DNA from: Tessaracoccus flavus
GTDB taxonomy: Bacteria > Actinomycetota > Actinomycetes > Propionibacteriales > Propionibacteriaceae
DNA length: 64,000 nucleotides
Direction of reading: 5' to 3'
Assembly (NCBI RefSeq): GCF_001997295.1
Contig: NZ_CP019605.1
Span: 2,852,001 to 2,916,000, forward strand
The notes beneath the pieces were generated by a model. The model saw nothing but the letters and a program-made list of their open reading frames with translations. It had not been told where the DNA came from and did not search any database. This document shows, piece after piece, positions 26,117 through 35,671 of this stretch. Numbering within the stretch: the first letter of the stretch is position 1; the number at the start of each line of letters is the position of its first letter. A program made the position numbers and the translations under genes.

Positions 26117-26323
26117 TCAGTCGGGCACGTACTCCAGCAGGTCGCCTGGCTGGCAGTCGAGCGCCGCGCAGATGGCCTCCAGCGTCGTGAACCGAACGGC
26201 CTTGGCGCGACCGTTCTTGAGGATGGAGATGTTGGGTAACGCCACTCCGACGCGTTCGGAGAGCTCCGTCACCGACATCTTGCGCTTGGCGAGCATGATG
26301 TCGAGGTTGACGACGATGGGCAT
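26117..26323 (-). CDS. Small XRE-family transcriptional regulator
   Basis: The protein has 68 aa, almost all a Cro/C1 HTH (MLAKRKMSVTELSERVGV, then a recognition helix NISILKNGRAK). It resembles the YozG group. Its start overlaps the stop of the DUF2975 gene by 1 nt. Such pairs are common in Actinobacteria and Firmicutes, the membrane protein being the regulator's likely partner. Confidence 0.9.
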   Translation of the reverse strand: MPIVVNLDIMLAKRKMSVTELSERVGVALPNISILKNGRAKAVRFTTLEAICAALDCQPGDLLEYVPD

Positions 26324-26802
26324 CAGACCACCTCCGCCAGCTCATCGCGCATCTCCGTGGCTTTGACGAGCAGGCCGCGCATGAGCGCCATCAGGGTTGC
26401 TCCGGCGAGCGAACCCACCGACGCCACCATCCCGAGCATGCCGATCGGCGGCCCGCCGACGTCGACGAACCCGACGATCCACACGAGCGTGAACCCGGAG
26501 ATCGCCGCCGCGACGAGGAACGCCACGATGATCGCGTCGACGTACCGCCACGCGCGGGCGGTGAAGACCTGGTCGCGGCCCACCATGCCCACCAGCACCC
26601 ACATGCTGCCCAGCACCACAAGGGCGGCCACCATGAAGGTCTCCGTCAGGACGAGGGTGGGCCAGAACAGGTAGGACACTTCCGGGAACTCCTCCACCGC
26701 GCTCAGCCCGAACATGGGCAGCAGGCCGCCCATGATTGCCAGGGCTCCCAGGGTCATCACGACAATCAGGGCCCGCACGGCCCACACCAACCACTTACGC
26801 AT
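26323..26802 (-). CDS. DUF2975 membrane protein
   Basis: The protein has 159 aa with four hydrophobic segments, as in DUF2975. It is the usual partner of a small XRE regulator, here encoded directly after it. Function is unknown; a signal-sensing or toxin-like membrane role has been proposed for such pairs. A -10 TAGACT ends 7 nt before the ATG, and no Shine-Dalgarno is seen, so translation is probably leaderless. Confidence 0.85.
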   Translation of the reverse strand: MRKWLVWAVRALIVVMTLGALAIMGGLLPMFGLSAVEEFPEVSYLFWPTLVLTETFMVAALVVLGSMWVLVGMVGRDQVFTARAWRYVDAIIVAFLVAAAISGFTLVWIVGFVDVGGPPIGMLGMVASVGSLAGATLMALMRGLLVKATEMRDELAEVV

Positions 26803-26867
26803 GGTGGTTAGTCTACATCATGATAGTCGTTAAATGCATATCGTCATTCGTGAGACGCCTTTAACGT

Positions 26868-27144
26868 CTCCCCGAGTCGGGAGCGAGGAACAGCGAGGGT
26901 AACGGCCTCGTTGTTTACCGCCGTCCCCGACCACAAGGGCGGCGACCACAGTCACGGCCGTAACCCTTCGACAAGCTCAGGGACCAGGGGCGACAAGCTC
27001 AGGGACCTGATCCCTGAGCAGCTCGCGAGGAACGAGCGAGCGTCCGTCGAAGGGTAACGACCCCGTTCCCTACCGCCGCCCCCGACCACAAGGGCGGCGA
27101 CCACCAAACACGGCCGTAACCCTTCGACAAGCTCAGGGATCAGA
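26868..27144. repeat. Compound hairpin repeats, two units
   Basis: One partial and one full copy of the CCCTGAGC...CCCTTCGACAAGCTCAGGG hairpin unit lie here, each with the inner CCGCCGCCCCCGACCACAAG / GGGCGGCG stem. The left end keeps ACGTCTCCCCGAGT, the core of array A. The gap between DUF2975 and the LacI gene contains nothing else I can support. Confidence 0.8.
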
Positions 27145-28147
27145 GGCAGCCGCAGGAGGAGCGCAGGACCAGGTCGGGGCGGAAGGCCTCAGCGGGACGA
27201 CCCGGCGCGAACAGGCCCTCCACAGCGGCCCGCGCCAGCACCGCCATCGGGACCCCAGCGGTGGTGAGCGGCGGCACGGTGAACTTGGCCTCGGGCGAGC
27301 CGTCGAAGGAGGCGATCGCCATGTCCGCTGGGATGGACCGACCGAGGCCATGCAGCCCGGAGATCAACCCGATCGCCTGCTGGTCGGAGCCCGCGAACAC
27401 CGCGGTGCAGTCCGGAAAGTCGGTCACCAGCCGCGTCGCAGCATCGCGCCCACCTGCGAGCGACCACGGGGCCCGGATCACGGCGTCGGTCGGCAGCCCG
27501 GCTGCGGCCAGCGCGTCCCGCCAGCCTCGGAAGCGGTCGTCGGTCAGCCCTCCGACCGGCCCCTCACCCCCGAGCACAAGGGCGACGCGGCGATGCCCGT
27601 GCACCTCGATGAGGTGACGGGTGGCGTCGAGGGCCCCGGAGTAGAAGTCGGGCAATACGGCCCCGTCGCCGGTCTCAGACGGCGCGAGGCTGAGCCGAAC
27701 CATCGCAATCCCGTCACGGCGGAGGATCTCCTCCGCCGCCGCCTCCGGCACGGCCGCTGTGATGATCCCCGCCACGAGATGTCCGCTCAACGATTCGACG
27801 AGGGGCGCCAGTTGGCCCGCCCGCCCCTGGACCAGCACAAGGTTGACCCCTCTGGCCCGCGCCTCGGTCTCCACCGCCTGCGCCAACGCCGCGAAATACG
27901 GATTCCCCACATCCGGGACGATGAGGCCGACCAGGTCCGAGCGTCCCGTCGTCAACGAACGAGCGGCCGCGTTGGGCCGATAGCCGAGCCTGTCGATGGC
28001 GTCGAGCACCCGGGCCCGAGTGGCCTCAGCTACGGGCCTCGGGCCGTTGTTGACGACGTAACTGACCACCGCGACGCTCACGCCCGCCAGCCGTGCGACG
28101 TCGTCCCGCGTCACCCCTCGAGACGACCGCTCGCCGGCCTCGGCCAT
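27140..28147 (-). CDS. LacI-family transcriptional regulator
   Basis: The protein has 335 aa. The N-terminal HTH with hinge (TRDDVARLAGVSVAVVSYVV) is followed by a periplasmic-binding-like sensor domain. It lies 25 bp downstream of the alpha-galactosidase gene on the same strand, so it is probably co-transcribed with its target. A galactoside such as melibiose or raffinose is the likely inducer. A LacI-type palindrome lies before the galactosidase at 30451. Confidence 0.92.
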   Translation of the reverse strand: MAEAGERSSRGVTRDDVARLAGVSVAVVSYVVNNGPRPVAEATRARVLDAIDRLGYRPNAAARSLTTGRSDLVGLIVPDVGNPYFAALAQAVETEARARGVNLVLVQGRAGQLAPLVESLSGHLVAGIITAAVPEAAAEEILRRDGIAMVRLSLAPSETGDGAVLPDFYSGALDATRHLIEVHGHRRVALVLGGEGPVGGLTDDRFRGWRDALAAAGLPTDAVIRAPWSLAGGRDAATRLVTDFPDCTAVFAGSDQQAIGLISGLHGLGRSIPADMAIASFDGSPEAKFTVPPLTTAGVPMAVLARAAVEGLFAPGRPAEAFRPDLVLRSSCGCL

Positions 28148-28172
28148 CGTCAGCGGCCCACGTCGTCGGACA

Positions 28173-30416
28173 TCAGTCGACCGCCTCGACGAGGTAGAGC
28201 AGGGCGTGGTCGGGGAACATCAGCGACTCCATGACCCCGACGGAGCCCAGGACGCGGCCCGGCAGCACCACGCCCGCCTCCTCGGCGACCGGCACCAATC
28301 GCGGAGGGCGGCCGGCGGTCAGATCCACCGTCTCGGTGGACAGGTCACGCTCGACCCCCCACCACTTCGCTGGACGCAGACCCGACGGCACGCGCCCGAC
28401 GAGGACCGGGGAGACGCGGTAACGACGATCGGGGTCAAGCCCGGGCATCCTGAGCCGACCGCGGAGGCCTGTCACATGCGTCGACACGGAGGCGAAGCTG
28501 TACAGGGCACTCGAGCGGTCCGGCGACACGACACCCGACGCCACCAGGGAGTCGTCGGGGAAGTCGACGCGCACGAGGTCGCCGCCGTGCAGCAGGTCGC
28601 GGTGCTCCTTGTGGAACTCCACCCACTCGGCGAGTTCGTCCAGTTCCCCGTCCGACGCGTTGCGCAGGTCCCATTCGATGCCGAGGTGTCCGAACAGCGC
28701 CGTCGCGCCGCGGAAGTTGAGCTCGTGGGTGCGGCCGGTGGTGTGGGACGTGCCGGAGGCGATGTGGGAGCCGAGCAGCTCCGGCGGCAGCAGTTGCTGC
28801 GTCCACCGCATCATCTGCTGGCGCTCCAGCGGATCGATGCAGTCGGAGACCCAGACCCGGTCGGTGCGCTGCAGGATGCCGAGGTCCACGCGGGCGCCGC
28901 CCGAGGAGCACGACTCGATCTCGAGGCCGGGATGCGCCGCCTTCAACTCGTCGATCAGCCGGTACACCGCTTCGGTCTGCGCGTGGACGCCCGCTCGGCC
29001 GGTGGTCCGGTTGCCGGCGTCGATGAGGTCACGGTTGTGGTCCCACTTGATGTAGCCGATGTCGTACTCGTCGAGGATCGCGAGCATCTGGTCGCGCACG
29101 TGGGCGTAGCACTCGGGGATGCCGAGGTTGATGACCTGCTGGTGCCGCGACTCCACGGGCAGCCGGTCGCCGGTGGCCATGATCCATTCGGGGTGGGCGC
29201 GGGCGACGTCGGAGTCCTCGTTGATCATCTCGGGCTCGAACCAGAGCCCGAACTGCATCCCGAGTTCTTTGACCCGGTCGACGAGCGGGTGCAGGCCGTC
29301 GGGCCAGACGTCGTCGGCGACGACCCAGTCGCCCAGGCCGGCGAAGTCGTCGCGGCGTGCCCCGAACCAGCCGTCGTCGAGCACGTAGCGCTCGACGCCG
29401 ACCGCGGCCGCCTTCTCGGCGAGGTCGAGCAGCGGCTGGAGCGTGTGATCGAAGTAGACGGCCTCCCAGACGTTGATCGTCACCGGCCGCACCGACGTCG
29501 GATGGTTCGGCCGCGAGCGGAGGTAGCGGTGGAAGCGGCGCGCGACCTCGTCCAGGCCCCGGCCGTACGAGCCGTAGAGCCACGGGCTGGTGTAGTCGCC
29601 ACCGGGCGCGAGCACGACTTCCCCTGGCAGCAGCAATTCGCCGCCGCCGATGACCTGCTCGCCGGTGTAGATGCGCTCGGCGTAGTGCGTGTGGTTGCCG
29701 CTCCAGCCAACGTGGACGCCCCAGACCTCACCGTCGGCGAAGCTGAACGACGGCGTGCCCGCGTGCAGCACGGTCGCGGCGTCGGCGCCCGTGCGGCCGT
29801 GGCGACCCTCGCGGACGTGCGCACCGACGCTGAAGTCGCGCCGTTGTGGCACGCGCTCCTTGGCCCAGCGGCCGGCCTGGTCCTGGAGTTCGGACGCGAC
29901 GGTGGGGACTGGGTAGGCGATGACGAGGTCGTCGAGGCGGTAGTCGTCGTCGCCGACGTTCGTCAGGCGGGCCTGGGTGCGCAGGACGCCGCCCGCGGTC
30001 AGTTCGAGCGTCAGGGCCAGTTCCAGCCCGGCTTCCTCGTCGCGCGCCAGCACCTCGATCGCGGCGGTGCCGAGGGTGATGAGCTCAGCGTCGGTTTGCT
30101 GCTCGCCGTCGACGAGGAGGGTGTGCGTGACGAACTTCGGCGACCATCCCGACCCGTCGGCCCGCGCCCCGCTGAGCCCGGGGCGGCCGGTCCACCCGGC
30201 CCAGTGCTCCGGCAGCAGGGCAAGCCGGCTCGGCTCGTCGACGGTGCTGGGCGCGGCGGGCATCGCGGCGGTCAGCGCCATGGCGCGGACGTCGTCGATG
30301 GTCAGCTCACCGAGGTCGGGGCCCCAGTGGAGCAGCGCCGGAAGTCGACCGTCCGTCAGGTCGACGACGACGCTCACTCCGTCGGTGTTCAGGGTGACGA
30401 AGGCGTTGAGGCTCAT
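28173..30416 (-). CDS. GH36 alpha-galactosidase
   Basis: The protein has 747 aa from the ATG at 30416 (AAGGAAGGG upstream). It has a beta-sandwich N-domain and a TIM barrel with the nucleophile Asp in YIKWDHNRDL and the acid/base Asp in VWVSDCIDP, plus the conserved ESCSSGG. It releases alpha-1,6-linked galactose from melibiose and raffinose-type sugars. No signal peptide is present, so it acts in the cytoplasm. The LacI regulator follows it. Confidence 0.93.
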   Translation of the reverse strand: MSLNAFVTLNTDGVSVVVDLTDGRLPALLHWGPDLGELTIDDVRAMALTAAMPAAPSTVDEPSRLALLPEHWAGWTGRPGLSGARADGSGWSPKFVTHTLLVDGEQQTDAELITLGTAAIEVLARDEEAGLELALTLELTAGGVLRTQARLTNVGDDDYRLDDLVIAYPVPTVASELQDQAGRWAKERVPQRRDFSVGAHVREGRHGRTGADAATVLHAGTPSFSFADGEVWGVHVGWSGNHTHYAERIYTGEQVIGGGELLLPGEVVLAPGGDYTSPWLYGSYGRGLDEVARRFHRYLRSRPNHPTSVRPVTINVWEAVYFDHTLQPLLDLAEKAAAVGVERYVLDDGWFGARRDDFAGLGDWVVADDVWPDGLHPLVDRVKELGMQFGLWFEPEMINEDSDVARAHPEWIMATGDRLPVESRHQQVINLGIPECYAHVRDQMLAILDEYDIGYIKWDHNRDLIDAGNRTTGRAGVHAQTEAVYRLIDELKAAHPGLEIESCSSGGARVDLGILQRTDRVWVSDCIDPLERQQMMRWTQQLLPPELLGSHIASGTSHTTGRTHELNFRGATALFGHLGIEWDLRNASDGELDELAEWVEFHKEHRDLLHGGDLVRVDFPDDSLVASGVVSPDRSSALYSFASVSTHVTGLRGRLRMPGLDPDRRYRVSPVLVGRVPSGLRPAKWWGVERDLSTETVDLTAGRPPRLVPVAEEAGVVLPGRVLGSVGVMESLMFPDHALLYLVEAVD

Positions 30417-30450
30417 GGGATCCCTTCCTTGGGGTGCGACGTCCGGGTTG

Positions 30451-30464
30451 TCTACTCGCGTAGA
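30451..30464. promoter_or_regulatory. Candidate LacI operator of the alpha-galactosidase
   Basis: TCTAC-TCGC-GTAGA is a palindrome with the central CG usual for LacI-family sites. It overlaps a TATATC -10 box read on the minus strand (30468-30463), so bound repressor would block the promoter. Confidence 0.5.
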
Positions 30465-30609
30465 TATAGGATGCACTGCGGCCGTGGCGAATGCAAACGC
30501 CCCGGATATGCGGCAGAGAGCGTCGCCCACCCGCCAACGGAGATTCGATCATGCCACCGATAATCAGCGACGCCCGCGAGATGTCGCGGGCGTCGCTGGA
30601 TGTCGTCGG

Positions 30610-30765
30610 CGTCCGGTCCAGCCGGTTGGCGTTGGGTCGGGACCGTTGGCGTTGGGTCGGGACCGTTGGCGTTCGGTCCTACCCGTTGGCGTTCGGCCCA
30701 GACCGTTGGCGTTGCGTCGAAACCGTTGGCGTCAGGTCAAGACGGTTGGCGTCGGGCAGGTCCGA
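30610..30765. repeat. 20-bp tandem array of CCGTTGGCGTT units
   Basis: Seven units with the core (C/G)GTTGGCGT(T/C) recur every 20 bp, with tails such as GGGTCGGGA, CGGTCCTAC and CAGGTCAAGA. The core and period match the repeats at 22925..23145. The array fills most of the 360-bp gap between the GH36 promoter and the end of the ABC operon. Confidence 0.85.
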
Positions 30766-30779
30766 CGACAGGGGCGTCG

Positions 30780-31724
30780 TCAGTCGGCGGTGATGAGCGT
30801 GCCGGGGAGCTCGTAGTTCTTCTGGTCAGGGGCGGTGCCGTTGGTCACCTGGTCCTCGACGAGTTCCGCGACCTTCGCGGCGATCGCCGGCCAATCCTGC
30901 TTGACGGTGGCGACGAACGGGCCGCCCTCCTCGATCGCGGCCAGCGCGAAGTCCTGACCGTCGACGCCGACGACGGGCACGCCGTCGACGCCGGCCGCCT
31001 CGAGCGCCTGGGTGGCCCCGAGGGCGGGCTCGTCCCAGCCGCCCCAGATGCCGGTCACCTCGCCGCCCCGGGCGGACAAGATGTCCTGCACGGAGGTGCG
31101 GGCGTCGTCGACGGGGCCGGGCACGTTGACGTGCTTCTCCTCCAGCACCGTGATGCCGGCCGCTTCGAACGCCTGGCGGGCGCCCTCGGCGCGGGCACGG
31201 ACGCCGGGGTGGGGGTCGTGGGTCATCATCACCACCTGTCCCTCACCGCCCATCGCCTCGATGAGCGCCTTGGCGCTCTGGTCGCCGAGGTCGGCGTTGT
31301 CGCTGGTGACGTTGGCCGCGAAACCCTCCGCCTCGCCGGCGTCGATGGCGAACACCGGCACCTCCGCGTCGGCGGCGGCCTTGAGGCCGAGCGAGATCTG
31401 GGTCGGGTCACCCGTGCCGAGCACGATCGCATCGGGCTGCTGCGCGGCGGCGTCCTGGAAGGCGCTGTTGAGCTTGTTCATGTCGCCGGCGGTGTCGACG
31501 ACGCTGACCTCCCAGCCGCGCTCCTCACCCTCGGCCGTGAAGAGGTCGATGACCTCCTTCGTGGCTGCGTTCGCGAGGTAGGGGGTGACGACGGTGACCG
31601 TCACGTCACCGCCCGCCGTGGTCTCCGCGGGATCGGGGGTGGTGGCCTCACCACCGCACGCGGTCAGGGTCAGGGCGCCGACGACGGCGACCCCGAGGGC
31701 AGAGAGAGAACGTCGTAGTTTCAT
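30780..31724 (-). CDS. Sugar ABC transporter substrate-binding lipoprotein (ribose type)
   Basis: The protein has 314 aa with a signal ending in LTAC, a lipobox, then an acidic/Thr linker. The rest is a type I periplasmic-binding fold of the ribose/galactose group (Peripla_BP_4). It delivers a sugar or polyol to the RbsA/RbsC-like transporter encoded upstream. It is last in the operon; its ATG overlaps the kinase stop by 4 nt. The ligand is unknown. Confidence 0.92.
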   Translation of the reverse strand: MKLRRSLSALGVAVVGALTLTACGGEATTPDPAETTAGGDVTVTVVTPYLANAATKEVIDLFTAEGEERGWEVSVVDTAGDMNKLNSAFQDAAAQQPDAIVLGTGDPTQISLGLKAAADAEVPVFAIDAGEAEGFAANVTSDNADLGDQSAKALIEAMGGEGQVVMMTHDPHPGVRARAEGARQAFEAAGITVLEEKHVNVPGPVDDARTSVQDILSARGGEVTGIWGGWDEPALGATQALEAAGVDGVPVVGVDGQDFALAAIEEGGPFVATVKQDWPAIAAKVAELVEDQVTNGTAPDQKNYELPGTLITAD

Positions 31725-33211
31725 GAGGTTGCCTTTCGGGAGGGATCCGCAACGCGGACCCGGTGGAGGTTGTGGAATGTCTGCGCCAGGGCCGGATAGA
31801 CCTGGCGGTGGATCGAGATGAGCGGACCGTAGTTGGCCGATGATGGCACGGTCTCCTCGACCGCAGCGCCCTCACCAAGGAGCGGACGCAGCGAGTGCGC
31901 CAGCCCGAGCGCGCCGGCGGCCGAGCGTGCGGCCGAATGCGGACCCGGTTCCCCGGGCACGCCCGTGACGATCGTGGCGTCGAAGACGTCGGCCAGGATC
32001 TGCCGCCAGGCCGGGCTGGACGCCGCGCCACCGACGAGCGGGATGCGCCGCTGGTGGATGCCGAGCTCGTCAGCCGCGTGCCGGAGGCCGAGCGCGACGC
32101 CGGTCAGCACCGCGAGGTAGAAGTCGACGGCGCCCGTCGCCTCACTGGCCCCGACGAACGCTCCGCGGAACGCACCGTCGCGCACCGGGGTGCGCTCCCC
32201 CGCGATGCCGGGGAGGCACAGCGGCCGCCGGTCCAGCACGCCGACGGAGTCGGCCACCTCCCGCTCCGCGTCGTCGAACCTCCGCCCGGGCAGGAACGTC
32301 GCGAGCGCCCAGGCAGCGGCCGACCCCGCCGACTGCACCGAGCCGATCCGCAGCCGGCGCCGCCACCCCGGTAGAGCGAGCGAGTGAATGGGCGACGGCT
32401 CGTCCGGCGGGGTGTCGGTCACCCCGGCGAGCCATCCGGTGCTGCCCAGGTAGAGGTACGAGTCGCCTGGCTCGATGCCGACGATCCCGTCGGTGGTGGC
32501 CCCGGCGTCTCCCATCCCGAGCACGATTGGGACGCCCTCGCGCAGACCGAGGTCCGCGGCCGCCTCCCTGGAGACCTTGCCGATGACGGCGTCGGCCTCG
32601 CCGCCGAGCAATCGCGGCAGCTGGTCCGGGCGCGCCCCGGCGGCGGTGACGCCGTCGGTCAGCCAGTCCCGGGCCTGGACGTCCAGCAGACTGGTGGTCG
32701 ACGCCGTCGTCAGGTCGCACGCCGCGCGTCCGCCGAGGCGGTACCCGACGTAGGCGCCGGCCCCGAACAGCAGACTCTCGGCCCGACGCAGCGTGTCGGG
32801 CTCGTGGTCGGCCAACCACGCGATCTTGGCCGCCACGTTCGTCACGTCGAGATGGTTCTCGACGCGCCGCTCCCAGTCCCCGACCTCCGCGGCCAGCCGG
32901 TCCTGCTGCGCTGACGCCCTCGTGTCGGAGTACAGCAGCGCGGGGCGCAGCTCGCGGCCCCCGGCCACGACGATGAGGTCCTGCATCTGCCCGGTGAGGC
33001 CGACGGCGTCGATCCGGTCCGCGATCCCGCACTCGGCGAGCGCGTCGCGGGCGGCCCGCCACCAGTCGGCCGGGTCCTGCTCGACCTCGCCGGAACGGCC
33101 GTGCGACGTGGGATAGGCGGCCTGGGAGCGTGCGACGACGGTGCCGTCGAGATCGACGACCACCAGCTTGAGGCCGGAGGACCCGAAGTCGAGGCCTGCA
33201 ATGAGCGTCAC
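31721..33211 (-). CDS. FGGY-family carbohydrate kinase (xylulokinase-like)
   Basis: The protein has 496 aa. The N-terminal phosphate loop AGLDFGSSGLKLVVVD and the C-terminal VGGAASSPAWRQILAD define an FGGY kinase, closest in style to xylulokinases. It phosphorylates an imported sugar or polyol. It begins 1 nt after the permease stop in the operon, so its substrate is probably the transporter cargo or its first metabolite. Confidence 0.9.
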   Translation of the reverse strand: MTLIAGLDFGSSGLKLVVVDLDGTVVARSQAAYPTSHGRSGEVEQDPADWWRAARDALAECGIADRIDAVGLTGQMQDLIVVAGGRELRPALLYSDTRASAQQDRLAAEVGDWERRVENHLDVTNVAAKIAWLADHEPDTLRRAESLLFGAGAYVGYRLGGRAACDLTTASTTSLLDVQARDWLTDGVTAAGARPDQLPRLLGGEADAVIGKVSREAAADLGLREGVPIVLGMGDAGATTDGIVGIEPGDSYLYLGSTGWLAGVTDTPPDEPSPIHSLALPGWRRRLRIGSVQSAGSAAAWALATFLPGRRFDDAEREVADSVGVLDRRPLCLPGIAGERTPVRDGAFRGAFVGASEATGAVDFYLAVLTGVALGLRHAADELGIHQRRIPLVGGAASSPAWRQILADVFDATIVTGVPGEPGPHSAARSAAGALGLAHSLRPLLGEGAAVEETVPSSANYGPLISIHRQVYPALAQTFHNLHRVRVADPSRKATS

Positions 33212-33212
33212 G

Positions 33213-34172
33213 TCAGCGCCTCCGTCTGCTCAGCCGGCTGAGGCTCACCGCGAGCACGATGATGACGCCGGTGAGGATCTGCTGCACGTAGCTGTTGACC
33301 TGCATGATGTTGAGGCCGTTGTTGAGCACCCCGACGATGCCGAGGCCCACCAGCGTCCCGGCCACCAGTGGCTGGCCGGCGCGCGAGAGGGTGATGCCGA
33401 GGAACACCGCGGCGATCGACGAGAGCATGAGCGGGTCTCCGGCCGTCGGGTGCCCGCTCGCGAGCCGCGCCGTCAGCACGACGCCCGCCAGTCCGGACCC
33501 CAGCCCCGAGACCAGGAACGCGGAGAACCGGACGAGCCTGGTGTTGACGCCGGACAGCCGGGCGGCCTCCGCGTTGCCGCCGACGGCGTACCAGCTGCGG
33601 CCCAGAACGGTGGCCGACAGCAGGAACCACACCGCCGCGACGACGAGCGCGGCCACCACCACCGGCATCGGCAGCGGACCCAGCCGACCCTGGCCCAGCC
33701 AGACGAAGCCGTCGGGCAGGCCGAACACGGTGGCCCCGTTGGACAGGAGCAGCGCCAGCCCGGTGAAGGAGGTCATCGTCGCCAGGGTCGCGATGAACGC
33801 CGACAGACCGAGGTACGCCACGAGGAAGCCGTTGACCGCACCCGCCAGGAGGCCGACCAGCAGCGCGAGCAGCACCGCGGGCACGGGAGACATGCCCTGC
33901 ACGAGCAGTTGGGCGACGATGACCCCGACCAGGCTGGCCAGGGCACCGACGGACAGGTCGAAGTCGCCCACCACCATGACCACCGTCTGCACGGCCGAGA
34001 CCATCGCGAGGATGGCTATCTGCTCCAGGACGTTGGTGAAGTTGAGCGGGGTCAGAAACACCGCCGGCTTCAGCACCGAGAACAGCACGATCAGCCCCAG
34101 GAACCCCAGCAGGGTGCCGTAGGGGGCCAGCCGGGCGAGCCCGAGCCCGGGCCTCGCGAGGTGAGAGATCAT
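33213..34172 (-). CDS. Sugar ABC transporter permease (RbsC type)
   Basis: The protein has 319 aa and 8-10 hydrophobic segments with the family motif VVMVVGDFDLSVGA, typical of BPD_transp_2 ribose/xylose permeases. Its start overlaps the ATPase stop by 4 nt. It forms the membrane channel with the fused ATPase and receives substrate from the binding lipoprotein. Confidence 0.93.
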   Translation of the reverse strand: MISHLARPGLGLARLAPYGTLLGFLGLIVLFSVLKPAVFLTPLNFTNVLEQIAILAMVSAVQTVVMVVGDFDLSVGALASLVGVIVAQLLVQGMSPVPAVLLALLVGLLAGAVNGFLVAYLGLSAFIATLATMTSFTGLALLLSNGATVFGLPDGFVWLGQGRLGPLPMPVVVAALVVAAVWFLLSATVLGRSWYAVGGNAEAARLSGVNTRLVRFSAFLVSGLGSGLAGVVLTARLASGHPTAGDPLMLSSIAAVFLGITLSRAGQPLVAGTLVGLGIVGVLNNGLNIMQVNSYVQQILTGVIIVLAVSLSRLSRRRR

Positions 34173-35671
34173 CGGTCGGACTTCCTGTAGCAGAGGTGGG
34201 TGATGGACTCTTCCGTGGCTGTGGCGGCGTCGACGACGCCCGTGAGCCTGCCGTCGTGGAGCACGGCGATCTCGTCGGCGACCCCCAACAGCTCGGGGAT
34301 CTCGCTGGAGACGACCGCGACCGCCACCCCCTCGTCGGCCAGCCGCCGGATGAGGTGGTAGATCTCCGCCTTCGTGCCGACGTCGATGCCGCGGGTGGGC
34401 TCGTCGAGCAGGAGCACGCTGGGCCGCCGTTCAAGGTAGCGGGCCAGCACCACCTTCTGCTGGTTGCCGCCGGACAGCTCGTTGACCCTCTGGCGGATGG
34501 ACCTGGCGCGGATCTGGAGGTCGTCGACCAACCGCGACGCGGTGGCCGCCTCCCGCGACGGGCTGGCGACCCCGGCTGTGCTGAGCGAGGGATAGTTGCC
34601 GAGCGCGATGTTCGAGGCGATCGAGTGCGTCATCACCAGCCCTTGACTACGGCGCTCCTCCGGCACCAGCACCACTCCGGCCGACATCCGGGCCGCGATG
34701 CTGCGGCCGGTGAGGTCGTCGTCGCCGAGCAGCACGCGCCCGCGCTGGGCGCGCTCGGCCCCGGACAGGATGCGCAGCAGTTCGCTTCTGCCCGAGCCGG
34801 CGAGCCCCGCGATCCCGAGGACCCTCCCCCGGCGGAGCGTGAGGCTGACGTCGTCGACGGTGTAGCCCGCAACGCCGTCCGCGTGCAGCACCGGGTCACC
34901 CCCGCCGGTCGCGCGGTCCGGGAACAGCTGCCCCTGGGCGCGCCCGATCATGGCGCTGATGACCTGATCCTGATCGAGCTCGGCGATCGGTCGGGTCCAG
35001 ACGTGTCGGCCGTTGCGCATCACGGTGGCCTCGTCGGCCAGCGCGAACACTTCCTCGAGCCGGTGCGACACGTAGATGATCGTCGTGCCCTGCTCCCGGA
35101 GCGACCGCAGGACGGCGAACAGCTGCTCCGTCTCGGAGTCGGTCAGCGACGCCGTGGGCTCGTCAAGGATCAGCACCCGCGCGTCGCGCACCAGGGCCCG
35201 GGCGAGCGCGACCATCGTCTGCTGCACGGCGGACAGTTCGCGGACGGGGACCCCCATCGGTAGCTTCTGGCCGAGCCGGTCGAGCTGGGCCCTGGCGTCG
35301 CGGCTCAGCACCCTGGGTTGGTGGAGCACTCTGCGGCCGGGGCGCTTCATTCCGAGGAAGATGTTCTCGGCGACCGACAGCGTCGGCACGAGGGTGAGCT
35401 CCTGCGGGAGCGCGATGATCCCGCTGGCCTGGCCTTCGCGCACGTTGCTCAGCTCCAGCGGGCTGCCGTCGAGCAGGACCTCGCCCTCGGTGGGTTGGAT
35501 GACCCCGGACAGCATCTTGACGACGGTCGACTTGCCCGCTCCGTTCTCCCCCAGCAGCGCATGGATGGTGCCGGCGTGGAACTGCAGCGAAACGTCGTCG
35601 ACGACGCGGACCGGGCCGTAGTCGCGGCTCAGCCCACGGGTGGAGAGGCGGGGTGGGGGCGTCCGCGTCAC
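34169..35671 (-). CDS. Sugar ABC transporter fused ATPase (RbsA type)
   Basis: The protein has 500 aa with two ATPase domains. The first has a normal Walker A (GENGAGKST) but a weak signature (LSAVQQ in place of LSGGQ). The second has the degenerate Walker A (GLAGSGRSE) usual for RbsA/MglA/XylG and an intact LSGGNQQ. It powers the adjacent permease. It overlaps the GntR stop by 4 nt. Confidence 0.93.
   Translation of the reverse strand: MTRTPPPRLSTRGLSRDYGPVRVVDDVSLQFHAGTIHALLGENGAGKSTVVKMLSGVIQPTEGEVLLDGSPLELSNVREGQASGIIALPQELTLVPTLSVAENIFLGMKRPGRRVLHQPRVLSRDARAQLDRLGQKLPMGVPVRELSAVQQTMVALARALVRDARVLILDEPTASLTDSETEQLFAVLRSLREQGTTIIYVSHRLEEVFALADEATVMRNGRHVWTRPIAELDQDQVISAMIGRAQGQLFPDRATGGGDPVLHADGVAGYTVDDVSLTLRRGRVLGIAGLAGSGRSELLRILSGAERAQRGRVLLGDDDLTGRSIAARMSAGVVLVPEERRSQGLVMTHSIASNIALGNYPSLSTAGVASPSREAATASRLVDDLQIRARSIRQRVNELSGGNQQKVVLARYLERRPSVLLLDEPTRGIDVGTKAEIYHLIRRLADEGVAVAVVSSEIPELLGVADEIAVLHDGRLTGVVDAATATEESITHLCYRKSDR

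Noticed and set aside
30600..30780. Coding frame through the 20-bp array (SRLALGRDRWRW...)
   Set aside because: A 20-bp period shifts frame every unit; the peptide is purely repeat-derived and lies between an operon end and a promoter.
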